A stretch of 64,000 nucleotides of DNA from Cohnella sp. GbtcB17 (GCF_019091135.1 NZ_JAGXJW010000034.1:1-64000); one strand, 5' to 3'. Positions 7,722 to 17,586 are shown, counted from the stretch's first letter. Notes: a model not told the origin generated them from the sequence alone. Translations and numbers: made by a program.

Positions 7722-8213
7722 ATGAGCAAGGCATTAAAGGTATCGGACGTGCAGAAGCTGCACAGGGAGCAGTTCGGGCGACTAAAGCGCGTCATGTTGC
7801 ACGACGGCAGCTATGTGGACGTTCATGTGGCGTTCAAGGCGACCGATATGCAGCGGTTCGTGCTCGACTACGCCGGGATGATCTCCCAACTGAAGGAGAA
7901 GGGGCTTGGACTTGAGATTGTCAAGGACGTCACCTTTCTCTACTATATGCTGCTGATCAAGCACTTCTCGTCGCTCGCGAACCTGCCGAAGGACGTCGAG
8001 AAGCTGATCGTGCTGTGCGAGAAACTCGTCGATCTGGGGCTTCTGGAGGAGATCGTACGCGCCTTCCCCAAGGAAGAACTCGACAAGCTGACGGAGGCCG
8101 TGATGCGGATGGAGCAGAGCGGCGAAGCGGGCGCGATGGCGCCGCCGCTTGAAGAGACGATGACCCGCATGGAGCAAGGCGGGGAGGAGATTCACAAGCC
8201 GGCGGGCGACTGA
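7722..8213 (+). CDS. Tail assembly chaperone-like protein
   Basis: A 163-residue, mostly helical protein between tube and tape measure, the usual place of the tail assembly chaperone. It runs MSKALKVSDVQKLHREQFGR through a hydrophobic core (VTFLYYMLLIKHFSSLANLP) to a charged, Met- and Glu-rich tail. The ATG at 7722 is chosen because GGGAGAG lies just before it. Many phages make two chaperone forms by frameshifting here; I see no clear slippery site. The role is inferred mainly from position. Confidence 0.55.
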   Translation: MSKALKVSDVQKLHREQFGRLKRVMLHDGSYVDVHVAFKATDMQRFVLDYAGMISQLKEKGLGLEIVKDVTFLYYMLLIKHFSSLANLPKDVEKLIVLCEKLVDLGLLEEIVRAFPKEELDKLTEAVMRMEQSGEAGAMAPPLEETMTRMEQGGEEIHKPAGD

Positions 8214-8249
8214 CCGCCGGACATGAACTAGAGAAGGAGCGTTATACAT

Positions 8250-11200
8250 ATGGCGAGTGCCAACGATCTCAACGTGCAGGTGACGGCGATCCTGAACCAG
8301 GCGTCGTCCCTCAACAACATAAATGAAGCGATCAAATCGCTGGAGAAGAGCTCGACGCTGCGGAAGCTGAGCCTGATCGTAAACGTGGAGAGCAACTTAA
8401 CCGCGCTGAAGGCTATTCAAAGTCAGCTGGATGCCCTGAAAGGCAAAGCGAAAGAGGCGTCGGACTCGGCTTCGAAGTTTGCGGAGAATCTTACATCGTC
8501 GTTGAGTTCTTTTTCTGGGGCAATGCCGGGGGCTCTTGGGGAAAGTTTTATTACAAAAATCGTTCCTAATATGTCCGAGGATCGAATAAAAAGTCTCCAA
8601 GACTCTATCTCAAGAATGAGCGGCGTTGCAGGTCATTCGGTTACGACACTTAGAGCGCTTCGATTAGAACTTCTAGGCGTTCAGATTGGTGCAGCTGCTC
8701 TGCAAGCAACCCTTTCGTTCGGCTTATCCCTCGCGATTTCCTTTGTTATCAGCGGCATCACCTCGCTGATCGAAAAGCATAAACAACACAAAGCCGAAAT
8801 GGAAGCCGAACGGCAGCGAATCGAGAAGCTGGCCCAGACTTGGACAGACCATAAAGACACAATTGGACAATTGATCAAGCGGTATCAGGAGTTGGATAAC
8901 GCCACCAACCATGGTACGTCATTTACGAATAGCGAGCAGGCGGAGCAGTACCAGAAAACGATGAATGAGATCGCCAAACTTCTGCCTAATTTAGTTGATC
9001 ACATCGACGAACAAGGCAACGCTCACTTAAAAAATACAGAAGCGATTAAGCAAGAACTTAGCTATACGGAAAAGCTGGCCGCTCTGACCGAGCAGGCTAA
9101 TAACAAAAAGACGGTAGGCCAGACCGCAATTGTTTTTAAAGACGACCTGTCTGATATTGAAGACAATCAAAGCAAGATTAATTCGAAAAAGATGCAAATT
9201 GCCATTGGTTACGAAAATGATTTTGCCATGCTACATAATATCAAGCTTTCCGATGCCGAAATTGCACAGCTTAATCTAGACATTCTCAACCTAGAGCAAA
9301 GCAGCGCCGAAGCGGCTGCCAATATTAAAAGCAACATGGCGGATATTGTTGAGAGCACGCTGGAGCTTAACGGCATTAAAGTGGATGAAGCAGTCATTGA
9401 GAACGTTCAAAACCTGCTCGCCGGCTTTAATTTGGATGGCTTGAATTCGAAGGATATCCGGGCCAAGACAACGGAAATAGCAGATGCCATTAAGCAAATA
9501 TATAGTTCGAATGTTGGTACCGAAAAGTTCTCGGCAGCAGCGACCAAACTTCAGCAATCGCTTCAGTTAACCGATCAGCAACTGATGGCCTATATCGATC
9601 AGATCAAATACGGCACATCGTCCACAATGGATCTGGATGCCGAGTCGGCCAAGATGGCAGCTACATTCAGCCAAACCAAGCAGGAGCTAGAGCCACTGAA
9701 TCAGGCGATGGCGACCATGCAAAATGGACAAACATTAAGCAAGCAATCGGTCGACGAGTTGACCAAGCAATACCCCGAATTGCTCTCTCACATTCAACGC
9801 ACAGCCGACGGATGGACGATCGAGACTTCCGCGTTGGAGGATTTGCGCAAAGAAAAGTTGCTGAAGGCCATCGAAGATGCCAAAAATGAAAAGCTGTCGA
9901 CGGATGCTGCAATCGACAATGCCAAGCAGCGTATTAAGGCTTATCAATTGGAACAGCAAGCTTTGAGGGAAGGAGGGTCCCCTAAGGATCAAGGGCCTGT
10001 TCTAAAAAAAGAACCGCCTAAACCGGGGTCCTCTGATTTCAAATTGTACGATCCCGATCGAGTCTCATTTAATCTTAAAAACTTTAATGAAACGGCTTAT
10101 ACCGCCGATCGCGCTAAGTATTTAAAGGAAGAAATATTAAAAGAACAAGCGGAGAAAGATCGTCTTGATAAAATTTCTAAGGAACAGGATGAACATTTTA
10201 ATTACTACTATAATCAGTTAAACTCAATGGGGACTGGTAGTGGAGGTGGCAGTGGATCCGGTGCCAGCAGCGGGGCGCCAGATCCCAAACCCGTACTCGA
10301 TGACGCCATAATGAGCCTCGACATTACGAAGGAAGAAGTCAAAGAACTAAACGCGCTCTTCGATGCACGCAACAAAAATATCGAGGCTTTGGAGCGCCAG
10401 ATCAAGGCGGCCGAAAAAGCGCAGGACTACGGAAAAACGCTTGATCTTACGACGAAAAAGCTGGAAGCTCAGAAAAATGCTGTAGCGGCGCTTGAAGCGG
10501 CTCAAGGCAATCTGAATAAAAAGGCGAACAATCTGCGTGTGAATAATTCCCAATTCGACACCTCGGATTGGTTCGACGCGGACGGAGAGGCGTCTGTGGG
10601 CTTCAAGCGTGATCTAAATGAATTCGCGACGAAGTCGCAAGCCGTTCACGAAGACAAGATGCTTACAATCGAGCAGAAAAATACGGCTATTAAAGCTCTT
10701 GAGGAGCAACAGCAGGCTGCGCAAAACTTGTTCGACCAACTCTACGCAGTGAAGCAGGGATGGTCTGCGAATGCGGCAGAGATCCTCAATTTTAAGAATT
10801 CAATTGAAGAAACCCAAGATTCCTTGAGCAAGCTCAAGCTTGAGAATACGAATGCATATCTCGATAAGCAACGTAAAGGGCTCGAAGCGCTGGACGACCA
10901 ATATGACGCCGCTCAGAAGACACTGCAGCTGTACGAGAAAGGAACAGCCGCGTACAATGCGCAGCAGGAGAAGCAGAATGCGCTGCTGCAAAGTAAAGTC
11001 AACTATGTAAGCAGTGAGATCGAATGGACTGAAAAGAGGCTGAAGCAGGTCGGTCTGGAGAAAGATCAGATCAAGGCGCTGAACGAGTATCTAGCCGATC
11101 AAAGGTCAGAGCTTCTTGATCTCCAAGTTGCTCAGAAGCAGGCGGCGGACAGCTGGGCGGCTGACGTCAAGAAAGCTGCCGAGGATGCGCTTGGCGTTGT

Positions 11201-12368
11201 CGAGGAGCACTATAAGCGCCAAGGAGAGGCCGCCGTCAAGGCGCTCGAAAAGGAAATGGACGCTTATAGGGAAATCATCGGTCTTCAAAAACAAGCCTTC
11301 AACCGGGAAATTGAAACGGAAGACTTCCAATCCTCGCGGGACAAGCTGCAAAAAGAGGCGCAGGAGCTTCAGGACCGTCTGAATAAATACTCCCTTGATT
11401 CCTCGATTGAAGGAAAAGCGAAGCAGGCCGAAATCCGCAAGCAGCTGGCGGACAAAAACGAAGAGATTGCCGCGCTTGAGCAGGATCGGTCGCGCAGCTT
11501 GCGGGAAGAGAACTTAGACGATCTGCTTGCAACCAAGGAAAAGGAAATCGATGCCGCCAAGGAGGCAGCCGATCAGAAATGGCAGACCGAGCTTGCGCAG
11601 GATGCACAGTACCGCACTTTGAAGGAAGCGATACTAAACAACAGCATCACCAATATGGAGACCGCGCTGCAGGGGTTCTCCGCTAACGCGCAGACCTATA
11701 TGGATGCGATCGGCAGCAGCATCGATATGAATATCGCTCAAAAGCTGGACGAAATTCAGAAGGTCAAAGCGGTGTTTAACGGCATCAATATGCTAAGCAC
11801 GAACCCGGCGACGACCTCCGCGGAGAATAACTTAAATACAACCGCTTCAGGTACGGGCGCGTCTGCGAAGCAGGCGGACTACGAGAGGTACTTGAAGCTA
11901 AAGCACGAAGCGGAGCAGATCGGTACATCAAAGGCGATTAAAGACGGCTCCTATTATCAATCATTGACTCAGGAAGCAGAAGCGCTTCGAAAGAGATGGA
12001 GCTTTGAGAATCTCAGCTATGATGCGCTGGTAGCCAAAAACATTACCTATTATCATGACGGCGGCGAAGTCGGCGAGCCCAATACGACGCAGATATCCTG
12101 GGTGCAGAAGGCGTTGAAGTCCAACGAAGTAATGAGTATTCTTCGCAATTCGGAGGTCGTGCTGAACAAGCCGATCCAGTTCATCAACGATATCGCCAGC
12201 CGCGTCATAGGCAGTCTCTCGCCGGCTATATCTACGGTATCCGTGCCGGTGGCGGGGAATACGAACTTCAGCTTCACAATCTCGGGCAATACGTTCGAGG
12301 GCGGGGAAGCGGGGGCGCAATCGTTCATGGATTTAATCGAACGCAAGATTCGAACCAAGCAGCGCTGA
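8250..12368 (+). CDS. Tail tape measure protein
   Basis: A 1372-residue protein that is largely coiled coil and fixes tail length. A hydrophobic stretch (about 150-175, LSFGLSLAISFVISGITSLI) is typical of tape measures. A Gly/Ser-rich linker (TGSGGGSGSGASSGAPDPKP) separates two long helical halves. By the usual rule of about 1.5 angstrom per residue it predicts a tail of roughly 200 nm. I see no lysozyme or peptidase motif. The first 230 bases and the last 800 look GC-rich like the host, while the middle is richer in A and T, suggesting mosaic origin. The ATG follows GAAGGAG. Confidence 0.9.
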   Translation: MASANDLNVQVTAILNQASSLNNINEAIKSLEKSSTLRKLSLIVNVESNLTALKAIQSQLDALKGKAKEASDSASKFAENLTSSLSSFSGAMPGALGESFITKIVPNMSEDRIKSLQDSISRMSGVAGHSVTTLRALRLELLGVQIGAAALQATLSFGLSLAISFVISGITSLIEKHKQHKAEMEAERQRIEKLAQTWTDHKDTIGQLIKRYQELDNATNHGTSFTNSEQAEQYQKTMNEIAKLLPNLVDHIDEQGNAHLKNTEAIKQELSYTEKLAALTEQANNKKTVGQTAIVFKDDLSDIEDNQSKINSKKMQIAIGYENDFAMLHNIKLSDAEIAQLNLDILNLEQSSAEAAANIKSNMADIVESTLELNGIKVDEAVIENVQNLLAGFNLDGLNSKDIRAKTTEIADAIKQIYSSNVGTEKFSAAATKLQQSLQLTDQQLMAYIDQIKYGTSSTMDLDAESAKMAATFSQTKQELEPLNQAMATMQNGQTLSKQSVDELTKQYPELLSHIQRTADGWTIETSALEDLRKEKLLKAIEDAKNEKLSTDAAIDNAKQRIKAYQLEQQALREGGSPKDQGPVLKKEPPKPGSSDFKLYDPDRVSFNLKNFNETAYTADRAKYLKEEILKEQAEKDRLDKISKEQDEHFNYYYNQLNSMGTGSGGGSGSGASSGAPDPKPVLDDAIMSLDITKEEVKELNALFDARNKNIEALERQIKAAEKAQDYGKTLDLTTKKLEAQKNAVAALEAAQGNLNKKANNLRVNNSQFDTSDWFDADGEASVGFKRDLNEFATKSQAVHEDKMLTIEQKNTAIKALEEQQQAAQNLFDQLYAVKQGWSANAAEILNFKNSIEETQDSLSKLKLENTNAYLDKQRKGLEALDDQYDAAQKTLQLYEKGTAAYNAQQEKQNALLQSKVNYVSSEIEWTEKRLKQVGLEKDQIKALNEYLADQRSELLDLQVAQKQAADSWAADVKKAAEDALGVVEEHYKRQGEAAVKALEKEMDAYREIIGLQKQAFNREIETEDFQSSRDKLQKEAQELQDRLNKYSLDSSIEGKAKQAEIRKQLADKNEEIAALEQDRSRSLREENLDDLLATKEKEIDAAKEAADQKWQTELAQDAQYRTLKEAILNNSITNMETALQGFSANAQTYMDAIGSSIDMNIAQKLDEIQKVKAVFNGINMLSTNPATTSAENNLNTTASGTGASAKQADYERYLKLKHEAEQIGTSKAIKDGSYYQSLTQEAEALRKRWSFENLSYDALVAKNITYYHDGGEVGEPNTTQISWVQKALKSNEVMSILRNSEVVLNKPIQFINDIASRVIGSLSPAISTVSVPVAGNTNFSFTISGNTFEGGEAGAQSFMDLIERKIRTKQR

Positions 12369-12390
12369 GGACCCGCCGGGTCCTCTTTTT
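12367..12390 (+). terminator. Hairpin overlapping the tape measure stop codon
   Basis: GAGGACCC and GGGTCCTC form a perfect eight-base stem with a three-base loop followed by five T residues, starting inside the TGA stop. It should reduce transcription into the tail-tip genes. Confidence 0.85.
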
Positions 12391-12415
12391 CTATCCTCAA
12401 GGGAGGTGTACGATT

Positions 12416-13192
12416 TTGTCCATTCGTTCGAGCGAATATTTAATTTATAACGGCCGTTCGTCGGCCGAATTTAATCTGGTCAATGTGAATCTGAACACAG
12501 GCTTGCAATCCGAGCCGCTCGTCGGACGCCGAACGCTTCGCAGCGACAGAGTCAGAGGCAACGACCGTCCCTACTTTATGGGCTTTGACAAGGAACCGCT
12601 TAAATTTCCGATTACTATAGCGTTTATGGACGCGTGGGACGAAGAGCGGATCCGGGATGCGGTGCGGTGGCTCTATTCGCCGCAGTATCACGCGCCTCTC
12701 GTGTTCTCCGACGATCCAGACCGCATTTTTTACGGCCTGTTCGTCGAGGACAACGAGCTTGTTCACGACTGCGCGCGGAGCGGCTATATGACGCTGCTCT
12801 TCGAGTGCGCGGATCCCTATTCCTATACGCCGGTGTATGAGGAGGTGCACGATCTCTCGGCGAATTCGGCTGCGGGGACGAGCATCGCGTTCAATAACTT
12901 CGGAGACGAGGATTGCCTGCCGACCGTGACGATCGAGAAAGTTGGCGATGGCGACGTCAGCATCATTAACCAGTCAAACGGCGGTGCGGAGACGACGCTG
13001 ACCGGCCTCGTAGACGGCGAGATTATCACGATGGACGGCGAGTCCAGGGACATCGAATCCAGTCGAATCGACACCTACCGCTACGGGAATCTAGTCGGGG
13101 ATTATTTGCGGTTGCCTGTATATTACAATTATTTGCTCGTCAAGGGCAAGTGCAGGCTCAAGCTGAAGTATCAGCTTAAACGACATCAGTAG
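12416..13192 (+). CDS. Distal tail protein (Dit)
   Basis: Forms the ring at the tail tip to which the Tal protein and receptor-binding parts attach. The 258-residue protein matches the siphovirus Dit pattern: an N-terminal half with SEPLVGRRTL, FMGFDKEPLKFPITIAF and PQYHAPLVFSDDPDRIFYGL, then a beta-sandwich half containing FECADPYSYTPVYEE and ending in the VKGKCRLKLKY strand. The start is TTG at 12416, seven bases after GGGAGGTG. It sits directly before Tal, as in other siphoviruses and in monocin-type particles. Confidence 0.85.
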   Translation: MSIRSSEYLIYNGRSSAEFNLVNVNLNTGLQSEPLVGRRTLRSDRVRGNDRPYFMGFDKEPLKFPITIAFMDAWDEERIRDAVRWLYSPQYHAPLVFSDDPDRIFYGLFVEDNELVHDCARSGYMTLLFECADPYSYTPVYEEVHDLSANSAAGTSIAFNNFGDEDCLPTVTIEKVGDGDVSIINQSNGGAETTLTGLVDGEIITMDGESRDIESSRIDTYRYGNLVGDYLRLPVYYNYLLVKGKCRLKLKYQLKRHQ

Positions 13193-13207
13193 GAGGTGAA
13201 CGCAATT

Positions 13208-16200
13208 ATGATTCTGGATATTGAAGACTACCCTGAGCTGGTCAAACCAAGGCTGTATATCGCCAGGCCGGACCGGACGATCGTCGGAGAGCTGACGGAA
13301 GCCTATGGCATTAAGAGGACGATTCAGCTCGGCGCGGTCCCGACGATCGACTTCAGGCTGCCGTATCGCGTGCATAAGCGAAACCGGCTCGTGCCGAATC
13401 CGAATATCGATCACGCCAGAAACCGTTATTTGATCAAATTCGTACAGGGCGTAACGGAGGAATGGTATCTGATCCGCACGCCGTCGAGCAGCATGGACGA
13501 GAGCTCAGATTATAAATCGATCGAAGCCTACGGACTGGCCTTCGAGTTGGCTGACAAGACAATTCGCCGGTACAGCGCCGTCAGCTTCTCGGCTTCGCAG
13601 GTGCTGCAGGACGCGCTCGGCCCGACGATCTGGTCGCTCGGCTATGTGGACGCAGCGTTTGACGTGACGTACCGCTCATTCGAGTACAGCGGCAATGTGC
13701 TTGACTTCGTTACGCAGATTGCCAATACGTTCGGTGCTCTCATCGACTACGACTCTGTTCATCGCAAGGTGAATCTGTACAATTTCGACAATTACGGCCG
13801 GAACAAGGGGCTGGAGGTTAGCTACGGCAGTCTGCTGAAGCATGCGACGGTCACCGAAAATTCAGATGAGTTCTACACCCGATTCAGCGCAGCCGGAGCG
13901 GAAGGCATCGACATCACGGGGCAGACGGTCACGGGCCAGAACTATATCGAGGATTACAGCTTCTTCATGTATCCGTTTGAGCGGGACGAGAACCGTGCGG
14001 TTATCCGGCACAGCGACTATATGAGCGATGCTCTGTGCCATGCGCTGCTCGATTACCGGGAGGCGCTTGTGGCAAACGACGGAACGTATCAGGGATATTT
14101 GTCGCAGCTGTCGGGCTTGCAGGAGATCGTTGATGACCAAACGAGCTTGCTGAGGGATTTACAGGTGCAGTTGAAGACCATCGAGGATTCGCTGTCGGTG
14201 GCCAATGCCGCCAAAGAGCCGACTGATGTATGGATCGCAAAGAAGACGGCTAAGTTGGCTGAGATCGCTAGCCAGGAGATGCTCGTCAAAGCGGCGCAGA
14301 CAGATGTAAACGTCATTAAGTCGCAGATCGCAGAGCTACAGAACGGCTTGGCGTTGACCTCACACTTCAATCCCGAGCTTCTGATCGAATGGAACTCGTA
14401 TATTATCGAGGGTTACTACGAAAACAGCAATGTTACGGACGACAAGCAACTGATGGAGCTGATCACAGGCGAGTTCGAGCAGTACAAACAGCCGAAGATA
14501 GTGGCCGAGATCGGCATTGTTAATCTGCTAGAATGCGTCACTGAGAATAAGAAGTGGGACAAGCTCAATCTAGGCGATATTGTCACGATCCGCCACACGC
14601 GAATTGGCATCGACGTGCAGGCCAAGATGAACCAGATGACGTTCGATTATGAGAATGGCGATATCAGCCTTACGATCAGTAACGTCAAGGATCTGACCTC
14701 TCGCTTCATGAAGGACTACAACCGCAACAACCTGACCTCCTCTAATGTCATCAGCAATAGCTACAAATGGAATGCCGCCGCCGTCGATGTGAACGAGGTT
14801 CAGAGCGTGCTCGACGGGGTCTGGGATGCGACCAAGCGGGAGATCACGGCCAGCAACAATGAGACGGTGGAGATCGGGCGCCAGGGTATCTGGCTCAAGG
14901 ATATCAGCGACCCGATGAAGATCGTCGTGCTCCAGCATGGCAAGATCGGGTTGAGTAACGACGGGGGCAATACGTGGTCGACAGCAATCGATGCCTCGGG
15001 CGTTTATGCGCAGCGGCTGGTGGGGCAGATCATTGCGGGTGTGGGTCTGACGATAACCAACTCGGGCGGCACGTTTACGGTCGATCAGAACGGCGTAAAG
15101 ATCGCCGGGACATCACTGACTGTAACAGGTGGTGTGCCGGAGTCGCAGATCAACAGTGCAAGCACGTCGAAGTGGAACACCTCCGAAGCCAATGCGAAGC
15201 AATATACGGACACGCAAGTCAATTCTTTAAACCTGGCCATTGCCGAATTTTCCAACGACAACAAGTTAACACCATCCGAGAAACAATCCATCAGGCAGGA
15301 ATGGGATATTATCGCTGGAGAGAAGCCGATCATTGAGGCCGAAGCCGTCACTTACGGGATTTCGACAGAAAAGACTGCTTTTCTGAATGCGTTCTCTGCG
15401 CTCGGCTCGTACCTAACGCCACTTCTAAGCAATCTGAATTCGACTTCCGATGTCGCAGGTGCTGACCTTAGAATTAAGTTCTCCGACTATACGACGTCTA
15501 GAGCGGTGCTGTCTAAAGCTATTTCCGAGAAAGCAAAAACACTCGCAGATAACGCTCAAACATCCGCCAACACAGCCAACAGCCTGCTCGCCGATATCGC
15601 AAACGACGGAAAATTCACAGCAGCAGAGAAGCAGCAGGTGAAGCTGGAATGGGATACTATCGTCACCGAGAAAACGAATATAGAGTCTCAGGCTGCGACC
15701 TACGGCATTTCAACGAACAAGACTGCGTATGTAAATGCGTACAATGCTTTAAGCTCATACATTACGCCTTTACTTGCATCTCTGGCCGTTACAAGCGATA
15801 TTGTCGGAACGACCTTTAGAGCCACCTTTAAGTCGTATTATGATACTAGAACGATTTTGCTCGCCGAGATCACAGATAAATCTCTGCAAGCCGCCAAAAC
15901 CTATTCTGATTCTCAGCTATCAACGACTATCAATAACCTGTCCAGCGATAATCTCCTTACCGGCTTTGAAAAACAAGAGGTAAAACGTCAGTGGGATTGG
16001 ATCATTGCGGAGAAGCCCACATTAGACGCACAAGCGGATGTGTATTCGATCACGTCTGAGAAAACAAGCCTTGCGAATTCCTATAATTCGCTAAATGCTT
16101 ACTTGTCTCCGCTTCTTGCCGATCTAACGACGACCACGGCCATTGTCGGCGCGATGATGAGAAGCAACTTTACGGATTATTATTCGAAGAGGGCGTTGCT

Positions 16201-17035
16201 GTTAAAGGCGATTAGCGATAAGGCCGTGCAGGTGGGGAAGAATTACAACAATGTCGTAATCAGTTCTACGGAAGGTATTACAGTAGTTGATACCAACACG
16301 AAAAGTAAAGCGATCATGAATAAAGACGGGTTCAGAATGCAAGCAAATACAGGTAATCCTGCGAACCCATATTGGGATGATCGTTTTTATGTTGACCAGG
16401 ATGGTAATTTGATAGCGAACAATCTGAAAGGTTCGAGTGCCGAGATCTCTGGGACGATCAACGCAACGGGAGGGAACTTCCAGGGGAATATTACTGTGCT
16501 GGGGAGCATGTATGTTCAAGGGAGTATGAGTGGGAATATCACATCCAACAGGATCACAGTTAAAAGCGGAAATGGAGTTACCCTGTTGGATGGATTTAAT
16601 GATACATATGGCGGTAAAGTCGTTCTTAACGATAATAGTGGCAACCTTAACGTCCGGCTAGGCGTTGAGAGCGGCACAGGTGATAATACTGGCGGTACAC
16701 TAGTGTTATATAATGATGCTCCTGGCGGCACAGCAGGCTATAGTGATAAACAAAGAGTTGAAGCAGGAATTACAAAACCTAACACTAATAATCCCGCATA
16801 TGGTGACTTTGGGCTAATTAATCTTAGGGATACAACCTCAAAAGCAAGGGTCTCTCTAAGTGCAGGTAGTGCAGTTACCATCAATGGAGCAAATGTTGGC
16901 GCTCATATAGGAATAAGAGATACTGGCGAGCAACTCGTAACATTCCTAAATCTAAATCAAGGTTATATAAACAATAGCGAGATATTAACACGTAACAATA
17001 TAAACACTGTTAATATTGTTGCAAAGTTGGGATAG
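13208..17035 (+). CDS. Tail-associated lysin/tip protein (Tal, prophage endopeptidase-tail type)
   Basis: A 1275-residue tip protein. Residues 1-380 resemble the Tal/gp27-like hub of Gram-positive siphoviruses (for example GNVLDFVTQIANTFGALIDY). A coiled coil with QEIVDDQTSLLRDLQVQL follows (about 295-370). Three imperfect 100-residue helical repeats occupy about 679-1010, each with a core like LTxxEKQxVKxEWDxIxxEK. The C-terminus is a repetitive beta-rich shaft (about 1010-1275). ATG 13208 is chosen over an upstream GTG because that GTG is part of the AGGAGGTG ribosome binding site. The 3' half is clearly AT-richer than the 5' half, as expected for swapped tail-tip modules. Confidence 0.85.
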   Translation: MILDIEDYPELVKPRLYIARPDRTIVGELTEAYGIKRTIQLGAVPTIDFRLPYRVHKRNRLVPNPNIDHARNRYLIKFVQGVTEEWYLIRTPSSSMDESSDYKSIEAYGLAFELADKTIRRYSAVSFSASQVLQDALGPTIWSLGYVDAAFDVTYRSFEYSGNVLDFVTQIANTFGALIDYDSVHRKVNLYNFDNYGRNKGLEVSYGSLLKHATVTENSDEFYTRFSAAGAEGIDITGQTVTGQNYIEDYSFFMYPFERDENRAVIRHSDYMSDALCHALLDYREALVANDGTYQGYLSQLSGLQEIVDDQTSLLRDLQVQLKTIEDSLSVANAAKEPTDVWIAKKTAKLAEIASQEMLVKAAQTDVNVIKSQIAELQNGLALTSHFNPELLIEWNSYIIEGYYENSNVTDDKQLMELITGEFEQYKQPKIVAEIGIVNLLECVTENKKWDKLNLGDIVTIRHTRIGIDVQAKMNQMTFDYENGDISLTISNVKDLTSRFMKDYNRNNLTSSNVISNSYKWNAAAVDVNEVQSVLDGVWDATKREITASNNETVEIGRQGIWLKDISDPMKIVVLQHGKIGLSNDGGNTWSTAIDASGVYAQRLVGQIIAGVGLTITNSGGTFTVDQNGVKIAGTSLTVTGGVPESQINSASTSKWNTSEANAKQYTDTQVNSLNLAIAEFSNDNKLTPSEKQSIRQEWDIIAGEKPIIEAEAVTYGISTEKTAFLNAFSALGSYLTPLLSNLNSTSDVAGADLRIKFSDYTTSRAVLSKAISEKAKTLADNAQTSANTANSLLADIANDGKFTAAEKQQVKLEWDTIVTEKTNIESQAATYGISTNKTAYVNAYNALSSYITPLLASLAVTSDIVGTTFRATFKSYYDTRTILLAEITDKSLQAAKTYSDSQLSTTINNLSSDNLLTGFEKQEVKRQWDWIIAEKPTLDAQADVYSITSEKTSLANSYNSLNAYLSPLLADLTTTTAIVGAMMRSNFTDYYSKRALLLKAISDKAVQVGKNYNNVVISSTEGITVVDTNTKSKAIMNKDGFRMQANTGNPANPYWDDRFYVDQDGNLIANNLKGSSAEISGTINATGGNFQGNITVLGSMYVQGSMSGNITSNRITVKSGNGVTLLDGFNDTYGGKVVLNDNSGNLNVRLGVESGTGDNTGGTLVLYNDAPGGTAGYSDKQRVEAGITKPNTNNPAYGDFGLINLRDTTSKARVSLSAGSAVTINGANVGAHIGIRDTGEQLVTFLNLNQGYINNSEILTRNNINTVNIVAKLG

Positions 17036-17041
17036 GTGAAT

Positions 17042-17158
17042 ATGGAAATAGAAGTAGATTTTAATCCCTTTAAGAACACACCAGTAACTACAATTACATT
17101 ATCAGGAAAAGACATCGAACAAGAAATTAAGGACCAACATCCTGTCCCGACAGAATAA
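17042..17158 (+). CDS. 38-residue protein sharing a motif with the opposite-strand gene
   Basis: Begins seven bases after the Tal stop, with AGGTGA just before the ATG. The segment NPFKNTPVTTITLSGKD is strikingly close to NPYKDTPVNTVILSGQD at the C-terminus of the secreted protein encoded leftward at 17127-17549. The two coding regions overlap tail to tail by 32 bases, so this similarity is in two different genes on opposite strands, not the same DNA. Function unknown. Confidence 0.6.
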   Translation: MEIEVDFNPFKNTPVTTITLSGKDIEQEIKDQHPVPTE

Positions 17159-17549
17159 CAGTGTTAACAGGGGTATCTTTATAAGGATTAGCATAAGGAT
17201 CTACTCCAACTTCTTCAGTTGGACTTGGCATCGCACTAGGCCCACTACTAGGACTCGGTGTGGGCGTACTAGTTGCAGAGGGCTGCTTCTGCGTCTGAAT
17301 GCTAATCGTACTCCCGTTAATGCTCACTTGACCTCCAACAGCTTCAGCGGCCTTTCTCAGCGGAAGGTAAGTCGTGTTGTTGTAGGTAATGGGCTGAGCA
17401 TCAATGGGCTTGCCATTAACATTGATTTTTAGATCGCCGCGAATGGATGCCTTAATGGTTTGAACAGCAGATGCGCCATAAGCGGAACCGGCGGTTGCGA
17501 AGATTGCGCCAGCGATGAAAATGGACATATATTTGATGGCATTTTTCAT
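17127..17549 (-). CDS. Secreted copper-amine-oxidase-N-like (stalk) domain protein
   Basis: A 140-residue exported protein and the only leftward gene in the island. It has a signal peptide (MKNAIKYMSIFIAGAIFATA, cleavage likely after SAYGA) and a domain like the copper amine oxidase N-terminal 'stalk' domain (INVNGKPI, TTYLPLRKAAEAVGG). A Ser/Thr/Pro linker and the terminal motif NPYKDTPVNTVILSGQD follow. AAGGAG precedes the ATG. The isolated orientation and separate promoter region suggest a cargo gene (moron) expressed independently of the tail operon. The role is unknown; stalk domains in Bacillales are usually cell-surface parts. Confidence 0.75.
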   Translation of the reverse strand: MKNAIKYMSIFIAGAIFATAGSAYGASAVQTIKASIRGDLKINVNGKPIDAQPITYNNTTYLPLRKAAEAVGGQVSINGSTISIQTQKQPSATSTPTPSPSSGPSAMPSPTEEVGVDPYANPYKDTPVNTVILSGQDVGP

Positions 17550-17568
17550 TAGTTACAGCTCCTTCATC

Positions 17569-17586
17569 AATGTTCTGTAGAACATT
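17569..17586. promoter_or_regulatory. Perfect palindrome upstream of the leftward gene
   Basis: AATGTTCT and AGAACATT flank a two-base centre. It lies 20-37 bases before the leftward start codon and beside the leftward -10-like TAAAAT, so it is placed as an operator for that gene, and perhaps for the rightward gene at 17637. It is not the CGAAC-N4-GTTCG LexA box of Bacillales. Confidence 0.5.

Noticed and set aside
13196..13207. GTG 13196 as the Tal start
   Set aside because: This GTG is part of the AGGAGGTG ribosome binding site; ATG 13208 is correctly spaced from it.
17569..17586. LexA/SOS box before island genes
   Set aside because: The palindrome is TGTTCT-GT-AGAACA, with GTTC and GAAC in the opposite order to the Bacillales CGAAC-N4-GTTCG box.
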